From positions 186,001 through 250,000 of the forward strand of contig NZ_CANSMR010000003.1 of assembly GCF_947648125.1 (NCBI RefSeq): a DNA stretch of 64,000 nucleotides, given 5' to 3'. The stretch is from an uncultured Bradyrhizobium sp. Its GTDB lineage: Bacteria > Pseudomonadota > Alphaproteobacteria > Rhizobiales > Xanthobacteraceae. The position numbers and the translations under genes were made by a program. The notes under the pieces were generated by a model that was given only the letters and a program-made list of their open reading frames with translations, had not been told where the DNA came from and did not search any database. This document shows positions 42,895-52,080 of this stretch, piece after piece. Every line of letters starts with the position of its first letter. The stretch's first letter is position 1.

Positions 42895-45800
42895 TCATGC
42901 TTTCAGCCGCTCCAGCGCGGCCCGCGCCGCCAAGCCCGCGGCCGGCAGTTGCAAGCGCGCCGCCTCCGCCGCGGCCTGCTCCGTCAGTGCCATCGCCCGA
43001 GCATCGCGGCCGCGCAGCTCGGCGTAGCGCGCAAGCAGGAGCAGCGCTCGGGGGCGCGTCAAGGGCTGGCGCATGCCGAAACACTTGACCCGGCGCATCA
43101 TCCGCCGGATTTCCAGGTGCTGCGCAAAGCCCAGCCGGCCGCCCGTGGCGAGACGCTCTAGGAACACCTCGGCGGCGCCGAACACGCCGGCTTGCACATA
43201 AAAACCGAGCGACCGCCAATCGGCTAGCGCGCCCATCACCTGGCGGGCGTGCGCCAACGCCTCGTCGGTCCGGCCACGACGTAGATGCACCAGCGCGAGC
43301 AGCCCCAGCGTCCAGATCCGCTCGTTCCGTCCGACACTGCCGAGAAGATCGCTGGCGTCGAACAGCCGGCGCTCCGCCGTGGCGATGTCGTCGCCGCAAA
43401 GCGCCAGCCCGGCCGCTTCAAGCCGCGCCCAGCAGCGCAATTGCGGATCACCCGCCTGATCCGCCTCCACCTCGAACAGGGCGGCGAGCTCCGCGCCATC
43501 GGCGTAGGCGCCGGTTTCCGTGAGCGTCAGGATCAGCAGCGACGTGGCGTCGAGTTTGCGGCGGCGGTTGTGCGACGCCGCAGCCAGCGTCAGCATGCCG
43601 CGCAATTCCGCCTCGACCTCCGCGAGCCGCCCGGCGGTGAGCAGAAACAGCGCGATGTATTCGGTCGTCATCAGCCGGTCGTGTGGCTTGTCGAGGTCCG
43701 GGCTCGTGCGCCGCGCGCGGGCGAGATAGCGTTCGGCGAGGCCCGGCATGCCGGACAGCAGGAACACGAGGGAGAGCAGCCCGGCTGAGCGCGAATAGAT
43801 CGCGCCGTCGCCCGCGCGCTGCGACAGGTTGACCGCCGCCAGCGTCGCTGTCGCCATCGCCGCCAACTTCGATTGGTGGCCGAACCCCTGACCCAGCGTT
43901 TCCAATGCGAGCGCCGATTGGCGCACACGGTCGGCAGTGACGTCCTGCGCCACAAGCCGCGACAAGACGTCCCTTGCATTCGCCGGCCGGCGCCATTCCA
44001 CCATAGTCTGCATTAGCGCGTGGCGAGCAAACGTGCCGAGGCTGCCGAGCAAGCTGTCCGACCACCGGAAGCCGAATTTCGCGAGGGCGATGGTCAGGTG
44101 ATGGATGCTCTGCGGCACCTCGCCGGCAAACATGAGCGCCTCCCCGCGCAAGCGGTGCAACTCCCCGGCACGATCGGCATCGATCGCCTCTGCGCCCGGT
44201 GCCGCCTCGATGGCCGCGATCGCACCGAGCGCCTCGCCAAGCGCCATCACGGCTTCGCGGTAGGCGCCGCCCGCGAGCGCGGTGGTGCCGGCGGTCTCCC
44301 AATAGGGCAGCGCGCGGTTGGGCCGGTTCGCCCGGCTCCAGTGCAGGCCGAGCAGCGTAGGCGCCGGACGATTGCCCTCGGGCTCGGCCTCGAACAATTC
44401 GGCGACGGCCGTATGCAGCCGGCGCCGCTGCTCGAACGGCAGGAGCTGATACACGGCCTCCTGCGTCAACGCGTGGTCGAAGCCGTAGAGCGGATCGGCG
44501 CCGGGACGCAGCACGCCGATCATGCCGATCTCGACGAGCCGCGTCAGGCACTCGTCCAGATCCGCGGTACCGAGCGCCGCGGTCAGCGCGCGGTACGAGA
44601 AGGTAGTGCCGATGACGCTTGCCGCCTTGAGGGTTAATTGCAGTTCGGCCGGCAGGCGATCGACGCGCGCGACCATGGTGCGCTGGATCGATTCCGGTAT
44701 TTGCAGCGAGGCGGCGTCGGCCGACTGCGCGGTGAGTCGACAGACCCCATCGCGCAGGCTCAGTGCACCCTGGTCGCGCAGCGCGAGCGCGAGCTGGCGC
44801 GCGAACAGCGGATTGCCGGCGGCGCGCTCCTGGATGAGCCCGAGCAACTCCGGCGCGATCTCGCGGCAGCCGAGCACATCGGCTATGACGTCGGCCACCG
44901 AATCGCGGTCGAGCGGCGCAAGCGCCAGCCGCTCGACCGCGATGCTCGCCGCCAACGCCCGCATGCCCGACAACGGGCCCGCCGTGTCCGATCGCGACAC
45001 CAGCACCAGCAGTACGCCGGGCATCAGCCGCGCGACATGGCCCGCCAGCAGCCAGGAGGCGGAGTCCATCCGGTGCACGTCCTCGATGACGATTAGCACG
45101 CCACTGCCGATCCGGTCGCGCAGCAGGGCCGCGAGCGTCTCGCAAGTGACCCGCGCCATATCCTCGGGCGGGAGGTAGGGCGCTGCACGCGCCGGAGCGC
45201 GCATCGCCGGCAGTACGGCGCCGGCCAGCGCCGCATGGTCTTGCGGCAGCCCCTGCCGCCCCAGGGCGGTGCGCAGTTGCGCTTCGCATAGCTCCGGGCC
45301 GATGACCTCGGCGGCGAAGGCGGCGGCGAACACCGGACCCCAGGCCGCGAAAGGCTCAGCAATGCCGGCCAGCGGGTCGGCGGCACCACGCAGGCAAGGG
45401 AACTGGCCCTCCGTCATCGCGGCGAGCGCCCCGACCAAAGCCGATTTGCCAATGCCCGGCGGGCCGTCGATATGCACCACCGGGCGCTGAATCGGAGTAC
45501 CGAGCTGGCTAAGCCGCTGTCGCAGCCAGGCCCGTTCGCCCACCCGATCAATCAACGCTCCGGCCACCGGCGCTGCCGCGTGCCGGTATTCAATCGGGCG
45601 GAACAGTGCCCCGCCGTCCGGTAGGCTCCCGTCGACCTGCTCGAAAACGATGCGCTGGCTTGTCATCCGCACGATCGCCGCGTCGCAGAGCAGTGCCGGC
45701 AGATCGCGCCGGTCGAGCAGCTTCGCGGCACGGTTCACCGCATCGCCCATCGTCGTATAGACGTGCCGGTCCCGGTTCCCGACCACGCCGCAATAGGCCA

Positions 45801-46905
45801 GGCCGAACGTCACCGTGCACCGCGCATCCGACCCATGCCGAGCAAGCGCCAGCTGAATTTCCTGTGCGGCGCGCACCGCGCGCACGGCGTCGTCGTCGTG
45901 GGCCTGGTCGGGCAGGCCAAAAGCGATCATCGCCATCGGTCCCTTGTCGCTGGCCGAGACGCGGATCAGCGCGCCCTCGAACCGGGCTACCTGATCCTGG
46001 ATCGACTGCACGGCCTGTTGAGTGGCCGCGAGATCCTCGGCGGCGGTGCAGCGCAGTCCGGGCATACCGACGCAAAGCATTGCCAGCCAGCGGAATTCCG
46101 CGAGCCATTCCGAACGCAGTAACCCACGACGGCGCATCGCTCCGGGCAGGAAAGCGTGCAGCAGTGCTGCCTCTGCCGCGAGCGGCGCGGCCGGACGTTC
46201 GACCTGCGTTGGCGACGCGTCGATCAGGCCGCTCAGCAGCCGCGGTGTGGCGATCTCCGGGACGAGCGGCAGCGCGGCGCGGATCGCACCGGCAATGCCT
46301 ACTTGCCCTGGCTGGGCGAGCCGAAGCAGCGGCGGAATCTCGCCGAGACAATCGCCGCTCAGCATGAAAATCCACTCCCCGTCCCCACCGCCGGCCTGTA
46401 CGGCGCAGAGATCGCCCGCTACCACCGCGGCGCGAACGCGCAACGTGACGCCACCCGGCACAATGTGATTGTCGTGCCGGCCGACGATGTCGGCTGAGCA
46501 GCCGAGCGTCAGGCGCGTAGCCGCCGCCGGGTCAGTCAAGGTCTCTGGCCAGAATGCCAGGATCGCGTCGCCATAGATGTTCTCGATATCGCCGCCCCAT
46601 GCGAACACGCAGTCGCTGAGACGGCCGAGATACTCGCTGATGATCAGCGAGAGCTCCTCGACCCCTTCATCGCCTTTGTCCTGATAGCTTCGCGTCAGCC
46701 GGCTGAAGCCCGAGATATCGGCGAACAGCACCGTGCCGCGCAGCGGTCTGATCCATGGCCGTAACGGCTCGGCTTCGCCGGACGCCGCCTGCAACAGCCA
46801 TCGTGGCATGTGCGCGTCGAGGCCGTGCGGCAGCTCTGCCCGCGTCGGCTCGGACGTGACCGGTACCCCCCCGTGTCCTTCTCCGGCAACCATGGGAACT
46901 ATCAT
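42895..46905 (-). CDS. Soluble-adenylyl-cyclase-like protein: two cyclase domains, AAA-type ATPase and helical repeats
   Basis: From the start MIVPMVAGEGHGG the product is 1336 residues. Domain C1 (about 55-190) has 'VLFADISGFSRLT' and 'IENIYGDAILAFW', giving metal aspartates D63 and D113, but the usual Asn-Arg segment is degraded ('SGDCLGEIPPLL'). Domain C2 (about 270-400) lacks the aspartates but keeps 'TMGDAVNRAAKLL' with N391 and K395. Walker A is 'GPPGIGKSAL' (about 481-490), and a long TPR-like helical region fills roughly 850-1336. The split of residues between C1 and C2 matches human ADCY10. An upstream open frame overlaps a gene remnant on the other strand and is not used. Confidence 0.85.
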   Translation of the reverse strand: MIVPMVAGEGHGGVPVTSEPTRAELPHGLDAHMPRWLLQAASGEAEPLRPWIRPLRGTVLFADISGFSRLTRSYQDKGDEGVEELSLIISEYLGRLSDCVFAWGGDIENIYGDAILAFWPETLTDPAAATRLTLGCSADIVGRHDNHIVPGGVTLRVRAAVVAGDLCAVQAGGGDGEWIFMLSGDCLGEIPPLLRLAQPGQVGIAGAIRAALPLVPEIATPRLLSGLIDASPTQVERPAAPLAAEAALLHAFLPGAMRRRGLLRSEWLAEFRWLAMLCVGMPGLRCTAAEDLAATQQAVQSIQDQVARFEGALIRVSASDKGPMAMIAFGLPDQAHDDDAVRAVRAAQEIQLALARHGSDARCTVTFGLAYCGVVGNRDRHVYTTMGDAVNRAAKLLDRRDLPALLCDAAIVRMTSQRIVFEQVDGSLPDGGALFRPIEYRHAAAPVAGALIDRVGERAWLRQRLSQLGTPIQRPVVHIDGPPGIGKSALVGALAAMTEGQFPCLRGAADPLAGIAEPFAAWGPVFAAAFAAEVIGPELCEAQLRTALGRQGLPQDHAALAGAVLPAMRAPARAAPYLPPEDMARVTCETLAALLRDRIGSGVLIVIEDVHRMDSASWLLAGHVARLMPGVLLVLVSRSDTAGPLSGMRALAASIAVERLALAPLDRDSVADVIADVLGCREIAPELLGLIQERAAGNPLFARQLALALRDQGALSLRDGVCRLTAQSADAASLQIPESIQRTMVARVDRLPAELQLTLKAASVIGTTFSYRALTAALGTADLDECLTRLVEIGMIGVLRPGADPLYGFDHALTQEAVYQLLPFEQRRRLHTAVAELFEAEPEGNRPAPTLLGLHWSRANRPNRALPYWETAGTTALAGGAYREAVMALGEALGAIAAIEAAPGAEAIDADRAGELHRLRGEALMFAGEVPQSIHHLTIALAKFGFRWSDSLLGSLGTFARHALMQTMVEWRRPANARDVLSRLVAQDVTADRVRQSALALETLGQGFGHQSKLAAMATATLAAVNLSQRAGDGAIYSRSAGLLSLVFLLSGMPGLAERYLARARRTSPDLDKPHDRLMTTEYIALFLLTAGRLAEVEAELRGMLTLAAASHNRRRKLDATSLLILTLTETGAYADGAELAALFEVEADQAGDPQLRCWARLEAAGLALCGDDIATAERRLFDASDLLGSVGRNERIWTLGLLALVHLRRGRTDEALAHARQVMGALADWRSLGFYVQAGVFGAAEVFLERLATGGRLGFAQHLEIRRMMRRVKCFGMRQPLTRPRALLLLARYAELRGRDARAMALTEQAAAEAARLQLPAAGLAARAALERLKA

Positions 46906-46954
46906 TGCACGAAAACGGGTCGCCAAGTCGAGTTTCTGGCTGCGCGTTTCGACG

Positions 46955-47334
46955 TCCGCCGCCCAGGAACTGGGCGTCTCGCCTAAACAAAAGGACCGCG
47001 CGAGGCAGACGTTTATGAAGTCGGCACAGTATGCGGGCTTCGTTGATTCAGCCACCGGCCGCTTTGTTAAGCCCGGAATTGTGCGACGCGACGAGCCTCC
47101 CGGGATCGGAGAGAGGAAGCGCCGCGGTCGCGGCAACGACGGAAACGAGCCGCCCGGCCAGCATCCGTTTGTGCAGGGCCTTCTGAAAGAGTTGCCAAGG
47201 AGGGAGACCTAAGGCCCGAAGACAAGCCAAAACTATGGCTCGACACCGCCGCCAGCATTTTCAAAATGATCTACAGAGATGAGCCAGCCGGAACGGATGG
47301 GCTTCCGCGGCGGAAAAACGACGCCATGAAATGA
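46955..47334 (+). pseudogene. Frameshifted remnant of a conserved hypothetical gene
   Basis: One frame reads 'GVSPKQKDRARQTFMKSAQYAGFVDSA' (in part), 'TGRFVKPGIVRRDE' and 'HPFVQGLLKELP', and then the similarity continues in another frame as 'GDLRPEDKPKLWLDTAASIFKMIYRDE' (in part) to a stop at 47334. Together these resemble the C-terminal half of a conserved alphaproteobacterial protein, with a single frameshift near 47205. The 5' half is missing and the left end abuts the start of the cyclase gene on the opposite strand, so the cyclase cassette may have been inserted here. The family function is unknown. Confidence 0.6.
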
Positions 47335-47567
47335 AAGAGGCTACCAACTGAGGCGGACTTACTCTGACAGCTTTCTTTTCGATGTAGGCGTACACAGCTT
47401 ACGCGAATCCGCCAGTCGCGAGAGCATAAAATATGCCCTTGTCGCATCCGTGACGGCGCGGCGCATCGCCGATTTCTATGAACGCATCGTCCGGCGCTAT
47501 CGCGGGCAACTCGAAGCCCTCGTCCCGCTAGTCGAGATTCCTGTGCGCGTCCAGAACGAAGATGAAC

Positions 47568-48439
47568 GTTCGTCAAGGGCGGGAAGGGCAACCGGCTCCG
47601 GACCGCCGAAAAGCTGATCGTGCTCTGCCGAAAGGCAGGCGCGTCGTTCACCGCCTGCACCCTGTCGAGTTTCCGCAGGACATTCCTAATCCCTGGCTGG
47701 GTGTCACCATGGCGACCCGGGTCAAATTGGTGAAGCACGCAGTGACGCGCGAGCAGGTCTATAGGTTCGCACACGGCTGCGTAGAGCGCGGCGAGCCTGA
47801 ATGTGCCGCAGCGGCGGTCATCTGTTTCGAGTGGCTTCAGCGTCCGGAAAACGTGATTGCCGGCCATATCAAGTGGGGCGGGTACCGAACCGGGCCCAAG
47901 CCGACCATTCGGATTGAACACCACAAGACCGGTGCCGTGATCGACCATCCCCTGGAAGAGCGCTTGGCTACCGGTGAGGTCGTCAAATTCTATGAGGAGG
48001 CTGAGGCGGTGCTGGCGAAGCTGACGCGCCGTGGTGTCCGATGATCCTGCGGGAGATTGTACCTCGGCGCCGTCATGCCCCGGACGAGGGTCGAAAGTCC
48101 GTCTCTAGACCCTACTCGTTCTCAGGCATGCAAAAGATCGTCCAGCGGATGAGAAAGGATATCGGCCTGCCCAAGGAGTTCACCCTGGACGCCTGCCGGC
48201 ACGGCGGGATGACCGAACTCGAGGAGGCGGAACTAACCGAGGGACAGGGCCGCGCCCTATCCGCGCACCGCACCAAGGAAAGCTATCCCGGCTATGCCAA
48301 GCGGACCGAAGCCCGCATGTTGTCTGCGACTCGGAAGCGGCATGCGCCCTTGCTTGCGAACCAAACAGCAACAGACGTTCAGAATGCGACCGCGGACGAC
48401 GTTCAGAACGCAGAACAAGAACCATCAAAAATCGCCTGA
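47568..48439 (+). pseudogene. Tyrosine recombinase (integrase) broken by two single-base deletions
   Basis: Three successive frames join into one phage-type integrase: 'KGGKGNRLRTAEKLIVLCRKA', then 'RRVVHRLHPVEFPQDIPNPWLGV' (in part) to 'AKLTRRGV', then 'MILREIVPRRR' to the end. Adding one T after 47637 restores A-W-R-V-V-H, and adding one C near 48038 restores R-G-V-P-M-I-L. Catalytic landmarks survive: R in 'FEWLQRPENV', 'HHKTG', 'DACRHGGMTE' and the tyrosine in 'ESYPGYAKRT'. The N-terminal domain is gone; 47335-47567 holds only unrecognised sequence. It ends 18 bp from the 3' end of tRNA-Gln, its probable attachment site. Confidence 0.85.
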
Positions 48440-48457
48440 CGAATCAATACGTTAGGA

Positions 48458-48532
48458 TGGCTGGGGCGGGAGGGATCGAACCTCCGAATGGCGGAATCAA
48501 AATCCGCTGCCTTACCGCTTGGCTACGCCCCA
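48458..48532 (-). tRNA. tRNA-Gln (anticodon TTG)
   Basis: The complement begins TGGGGCGTAGCCAAGCGG and ends CGCCCCA-G-CCA. The 7-bp acceptor stem (TGGGGCG/CGCCCCA), the anticodon loop TTTTGAT with anticodon TTG, and the T-arm GGTTCGATCC are all present, and CCA is encoded. A tyrosine integrase remnant lies directly beside its 3' end, as at many island attachment sites. No second copy of the tRNA 3' end was noticed elsewhere in the window. Confidence 0.95.
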
Positions 48533-48752
48533 ACGCGCCGATCGAAGGCCACGCCGGTCTATAGGGTGAGTCCGGCCTTTTCAACAGGGCGGCGTTCGAA
48601 AAGGCACGAAAGCCGCAGGTTGATGCCGGCACCCTCATTATAGGGCGACGCTGCGATGGCCGAAACAGACCGGGCGATGTCCGCTCGGACAGTTGAGAGG
48701 CTGCGGGTTTCATGGGAAGACAATTTCCAAACGCCTCCTCGGGAGTAACGCC

Positions 48753-50531
48753 ATGACCTACCGTGCGCCGATCAACGATATCCTGCTGTCCCTCAATCAT
48801 GGTGCGGGGCTCGCCGCTGCGGTGGCGGCCGGCCATTACGGCGATTTTGACGGCGACATCACCGCTGCGGTGCTGGAGGAAGCCGGCAAGTTCGCCTCCG
48901 ATGTGCTGGCGCCGCTGAACAAGGTCGGCGACGAGCACGGCATCAAGCTCGACAACGGCAAGGTGACGACCGCGCCGGGCTGGCCCGACGCCTATCAGCG
49001 CTGGACCGCCGCGGGATGGAACGCGGTGTCGGGGCCGGAAGCGTTCGGCGGCCAGGGCCTGCCGCTCGCGATCAACGCCGCCTGCACCGAGATCTGGAGC
49101 GCATCGAACGTCGCCTTCGGCCTCTGCCCCTTGCTGACGCTGTCGGCGATCGAGGCGCTCGATGCCCATGGCAGCGCTGAGCTGAAGCAGACCTATCTCG
49201 AGAAGCTCGTCACCGGCGAATGGACCGGCACGATGCAACTCACCGAGCCCAACGCCGGCTCCGACGTCGGCGCCCTGCGCACCCGCGCCGAACGCGCAGG
49301 CGACGGCACCTACCGCATCAAGGGCACCAAGATCTTCATCACCTATGGCGAGCACGACATGACCGACAACATCGTGCATTTCGTGCTCGCACGATTGCCC
49401 GATGCGCCCGCCGGCACCAAGGGGATCTCGCTGTTCCTGGTTCCAAAATTCATGGTCAATGCCGACGGCTCGCTCGGCGAGCGCAACGACATCCATGCGA
49501 GCGGCGTCGAGCACAAGCTCGGCATGCACGCCTCGCCGACCTGCACCATGACCATGGGCGACAAGGGCGGCGCGATCGGCTTTCTGATCGGCGAGGAAAA
49601 CGCGGGCATGCGCTGCATGTTCACGATGATGAACCAGGCCCGGCTGGGCGTCGGCCTCGAAGGCGTCGGCATTGCCGACCGCGCCTATCAACAGGCGCTG
49701 GCCTATGCGCAGGAGCGCCGCCAAGGAAAAGCGATCGGCCACAAGGGCGACGGGATGGATCCGATCATCGTGCATCCCGACGTCAAGCGCATGCTGATGC
49801 AGATGCGCAGCATGACGGCGGCGGCGCGCACGATCTGCTACGCTACCGCGGTTGCGCTCGACGTCTCGGTGCGCGCCAAGGACGCCAAGGTCCGTGCCGA
49901 CGCGGCAGCACGTGGCGCGCTGCTGACCCCGATCGCCAAGGCGTTCTCCACCGACATCGGCAACGAGGTCGCCTATCTCGGCGTTCAGGTCCATGGCGGC
50001 ATGGGCTTCATCGAGGAGACCGGCGCCGCGCAGCACTACCGCGATGCCCGCATCACCTCGATCTATGAAGGCACCAACGGCATCCAGTCGATCGACCTCG
50101 TCACCCGCAAGCTCGGCGCCAATGGCGGCGCCTCGGTGTGGGCGCTGCTCGACGAGCTCGCCGCCACCATCAAGCAGGTCGAGACCTCCAACGATCCGGC
50201 GTTCGGCACCACCGGCGCCAAGCTGCGCGACGCCCATGCCGCGCTCGAGCGCACCAGCAAATGGCTGCTCGAGCGGCTGGCCTCTGCGCCGAAGGAGGCG
50301 CTGGCCGGCGCGACACCCTATTTGCGGCTGTTCGGCGCCACGCTCGGCGGCTGCATGCTTGCCGGCGAGGCGCTGGCTGCGAAAGCGAACGGCGAAGCCG
50401 AGCCGCAGCGCTACGTCGCACTGGCGCGCTTCTTCGCCGAGAACATCTCGGTGCAGGGGCCGTCGCTGGAGAAGACCGTGACGGAGAGCGCCGAGGCTGT
50501 GACCGGCGCGGATGCGGTGCTGGCGGGGTAG
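48753..50531 (+). CDS. Acyl-CoA dehydrogenase
   Basis: This flavoenzyme makes the first double bond in beta-oxidation of acyl-CoA. From the start MTYRAPINDILLSLNHGAG the product is 592 residues, the longer class with an extra C-terminal domain. Typical segments are 'GTMQLTEPNAGSDVGALRTRA' (in part), 'KGTKIFITYGEHDM', 'GLEGVGIADRAYQQALAYAQER' (in part) and 'YLGVQVHGGMGFIEETGAAQHYRD' (in part; region of the catalytic base for this class), then 'IYEGTNGIQ'. A GGGAG ribosome-binding sequence supports the start. It stands alone downstream of the tRNA-Gln. Confidence 0.93.
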   Translation: MTYRAPINDILLSLNHGAGLAAAVAAGHYGDFDGDITAAVLEEAGKFASDVLAPLNKVGDEHGIKLDNGKVTTAPGWPDAYQRWTAAGWNAVSGPEAFGGQGLPLAINAACTEIWSASNVAFGLCPLLTLSAIEALDAHGSAELKQTYLEKLVTGEWTGTMQLTEPNAGSDVGALRTRAERAGDGTYRIKGTKIFITYGEHDMTDNIVHFVLARLPDAPAGTKGISLFLVPKFMVNADGSLGERNDIHASGVEHKLGMHASPTCTMTMGDKGGAIGFLIGEENAGMRCMFTMMNQARLGVGLEGVGIADRAYQQALAYAQERRQGKAIGHKGDGMDPIIVHPDVKRMLMQMRSMTAAARTICYATAVALDVSVRAKDAKVRADAAARGALLTPIAKAFSTDIGNEVAYLGVQVHGGMGFIEETGAAQHYRDARITSIYEGTNGIQSIDLVTRKLGANGGASVWALLDELAATIKQVETSNDPAFGTTGAKLRDAHAALERTSKWLLERLASAPKEALAGATPYLRLFGATLGGCMLAGEALAAKANGEAEPQRYVALARFFAENISVQGPSLEKTVTESAEAVTGADAVLAG

Positions 50532-50571
50532 GTTTCGCAATCTCGCCCGGGCACAGGCGGAACCCATCGTT

Positions 50572-50692
50572 GTCGTCCTGGCGAAAGCCAGGACCCATAA
50601 CCACCGCATTTGATCGTGAACGAGATCGTGGCCCCGGCGTCACGCAACAATGCGCATTTGGGGTAATGGGTCCTGGCTTTCGCCAGGACGAC
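50572..50692. repeat. Palindromic intergenic repeat, copy 1
   Basis: A unit of about 121 bp whose ends are inverted copies of each other: GTCGTCCTGGCGAAAGCCAG at the left and CTGGCTTTCGCCAGGACGAC at the right, with smaller hairpins inside each arm. Similar elements are frequent between genes in Bradyrhizobium-type genomes. It follows the acyl-CoA dehydrogenase gene. Confidence 0.85.
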
Positions 50693-50725
50693 AGTGAATG
50701 TGTGGCGCCGCCTACATCCTCAACC

Positions 50726-50847
50726 GTCGTCCCGACGAAGGCCGGGACCCATAACTACAGGATTGGGTTGGTGAGGAAAGCTGTGGCCCCAGCGTCGCGC
50801 AACAATCACCTTCGGTGGTTATGGGTCCCGGCCTTCGCCGGGACGAC
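50726..50847. repeat. Palindromic intergenic repeat, copy 2
   Basis: A second unit of the same family, about 122 bp, starts 34 bp after the first. Its arms are GTCGTCCCGACGAAGGCCGG and CCGGCCTTCGCCGGGACGAC. The centre shares 'GTGGCCCC..CGTC.CGCAACAAT' with copy 1, so the two are diverged relatives rather than a fresh duplication. Confidence 0.85.
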
Positions 50848-51287
50848 GCCGAGTTTGTCGCGCCATGCACCCGTCAGTCGCGCAATCGGCGTCCGCCCCA
50901 TCTCGGCATCCTGTCAGCAATGACGAGGCCTCCCGTCGCGCCGCTTTCGCAGTCACGGCAATCTGAGAAAGCCGCCCGACCTGCCGCGACCGTCTTGTCA
51001 ACGATCCCGGCGAAATGAGCGAAATTCTCTGGGACCGTCCAGCAGATCATGCTTGCGGGCAGACTGATCGATCCGGCTGGCCGAATGATCTGCCATCGCG
51101 TTGATGGCCGTACCGGCCAAGTTCTGCGCACGCTGCCGTCGCTTTTCGTCCATCGATCGAACATCCCGGTCTTCGGCTCGCCGACGACAGAGTTCGTCAG
51201 AGATGCGTTCCTGGAGACATCCATCGCCTCGATAAGGTCGCTGCTTCATCTTGCACGCTCCCTCCAGCAGGATTGCGGTACGGAGGA
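50848..51287. other. 440-bp stretch without a supported gene
   Basis: Several overlapping frames exist on both strands but none has a convincing start, ribosome-binding site or recognisable family. The leftward frames (around 50998-51249 and 50874-51224) have some protein-like wording and might be fragments of a degraded gene. I cannot assign them. Confidence 0.4.
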
Positions 51288-51584
51288 CTAACTCTCTCGT
51301 GGGCCGCTGGTTCGCGGTGGCGACTGACTTGATGCCGGGAATTTCGGCGCCAGCACCTTGGGCTTCCTCGGCGGAGCCGCAATCAATCCGTCCCGTATCG
51401 CCTGCTTGCGGGCAAGCTTGCGGGCTCGTCGCGCGGCCTCGGCCTTCTCCCGAATCTTTCTTTCCGAAGGCTTTTCGAACGAGCGGCGGCGCTTCATCTC
51501 TCTGAAGACGCCTTCGCGCTGCATCTTCTTCTTTAGAACGCGCAGTGCCTGGTCGATATTGTTGTCCCTGACAAGAACCTGCAA
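51288..51584 (-). CDS. rpsU: Ribosomal protein S21 (bS21), extended paralogue
   Basis: S21 is a small basic protein of the 30S subunit involved in initiation. The start is most likely the TTG at 51584, preceded by GAGAGGTGA, giving (M)[20 protein letters not shown] and 98 residues. '[38 protein letters not shown]' (quoted only in order: [19 protein letters not shown], then [19 protein letters not shown]) is classic S21. The C-terminal ~30 residues, rich in Pro, Ser and Lys, exceed the usual length, so this is probably one of several S21 copies. A hairpin lies in its leader. Confidence 0.88.
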   Translation of the reverse strand: MQVLVRDNNIDQALRVLKKKMQREGVFREMKRRRSFEKPSERKIREKAEAARRARKLARKQAIRDGLIAAPPRKPKVLAPKFPASSQSPPRTSGPRES

Positions 51585-51632
51585 CGGATCACCTCTCGCG
51601 GTAAAAGACACGTCAAGCGCACAAATACGAAT

Positions 51633-51659
51633 GCCCGCTCTATCGGTGACAGAGCGGGC
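51633..51659 (-). promoter_or_regulatory. Hairpin in the rpsU leader
   Basis: A perfect 9-bp stem GCCCGCTCT / AGAGCGGGC with a 9-base loop lies about 50-75 bases upstream of the rpsU TTG. On the rpsU strand it is followed by ATTCGTATTTG, only weakly T-rich. It could be an attenuator-like or temperature-sensitive leader element, or a terminator of a transcript coming from the right. Confidence 0.5.
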
Positions 51660-52080
51660 CGCACTGCCATTCCAGTACATCCGTGAAACGGCAGCCGATC
51701 AACAAGGTGACGAAAGCTTCAGCTGCAATGCTGATAGCACTGCGCCTGCCCTTTCATCCGACGATGTCTTTGGAAAAGGGTCCTCTGGGACCGATCTACA
51801 AGGCTCAAGGCCAGTCGATACAATACAAGTATACACTTATCTCAGCTACGCAAGGTGCAATTGCCAGTTCCGGGATTTATCTCCCGCGCTTCAAGCGTTC
51901 GAGATCGTTGCCGGAAGACGATAGCGGGCCCGAGCGAGCGCCTGAGCGGTTCCTTGAACCGATATCATTGTTGAGTAGCAAATTCGGACCTCCTGACGCA
52001 GAGTGCGGCGCTGCCGGGTGATTTCAGCGCACCGGCACTCGAGAGCCTGGGCAGCTCCCACCGCAAAGAGGGAGCCGCAA
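51660..52080. other. 420-bp stretch without a supported gene
   Basis: The sequence is less GC-rich than its neighbours in part (for example around 51815-51845, with GATACAATACAAGTATACAC) and may hold the promoter of rpsU or of the next gene. No reading frame here looks like a real protein. Confidence 0.4.

Noticed and set aside
51683-52021. A 112-codon rightward frame after the rpsU leader
   Set aside because: There is no ribosome-binding site, no family and no protein-like amino-acid pattern. It probably covers a promoter region.
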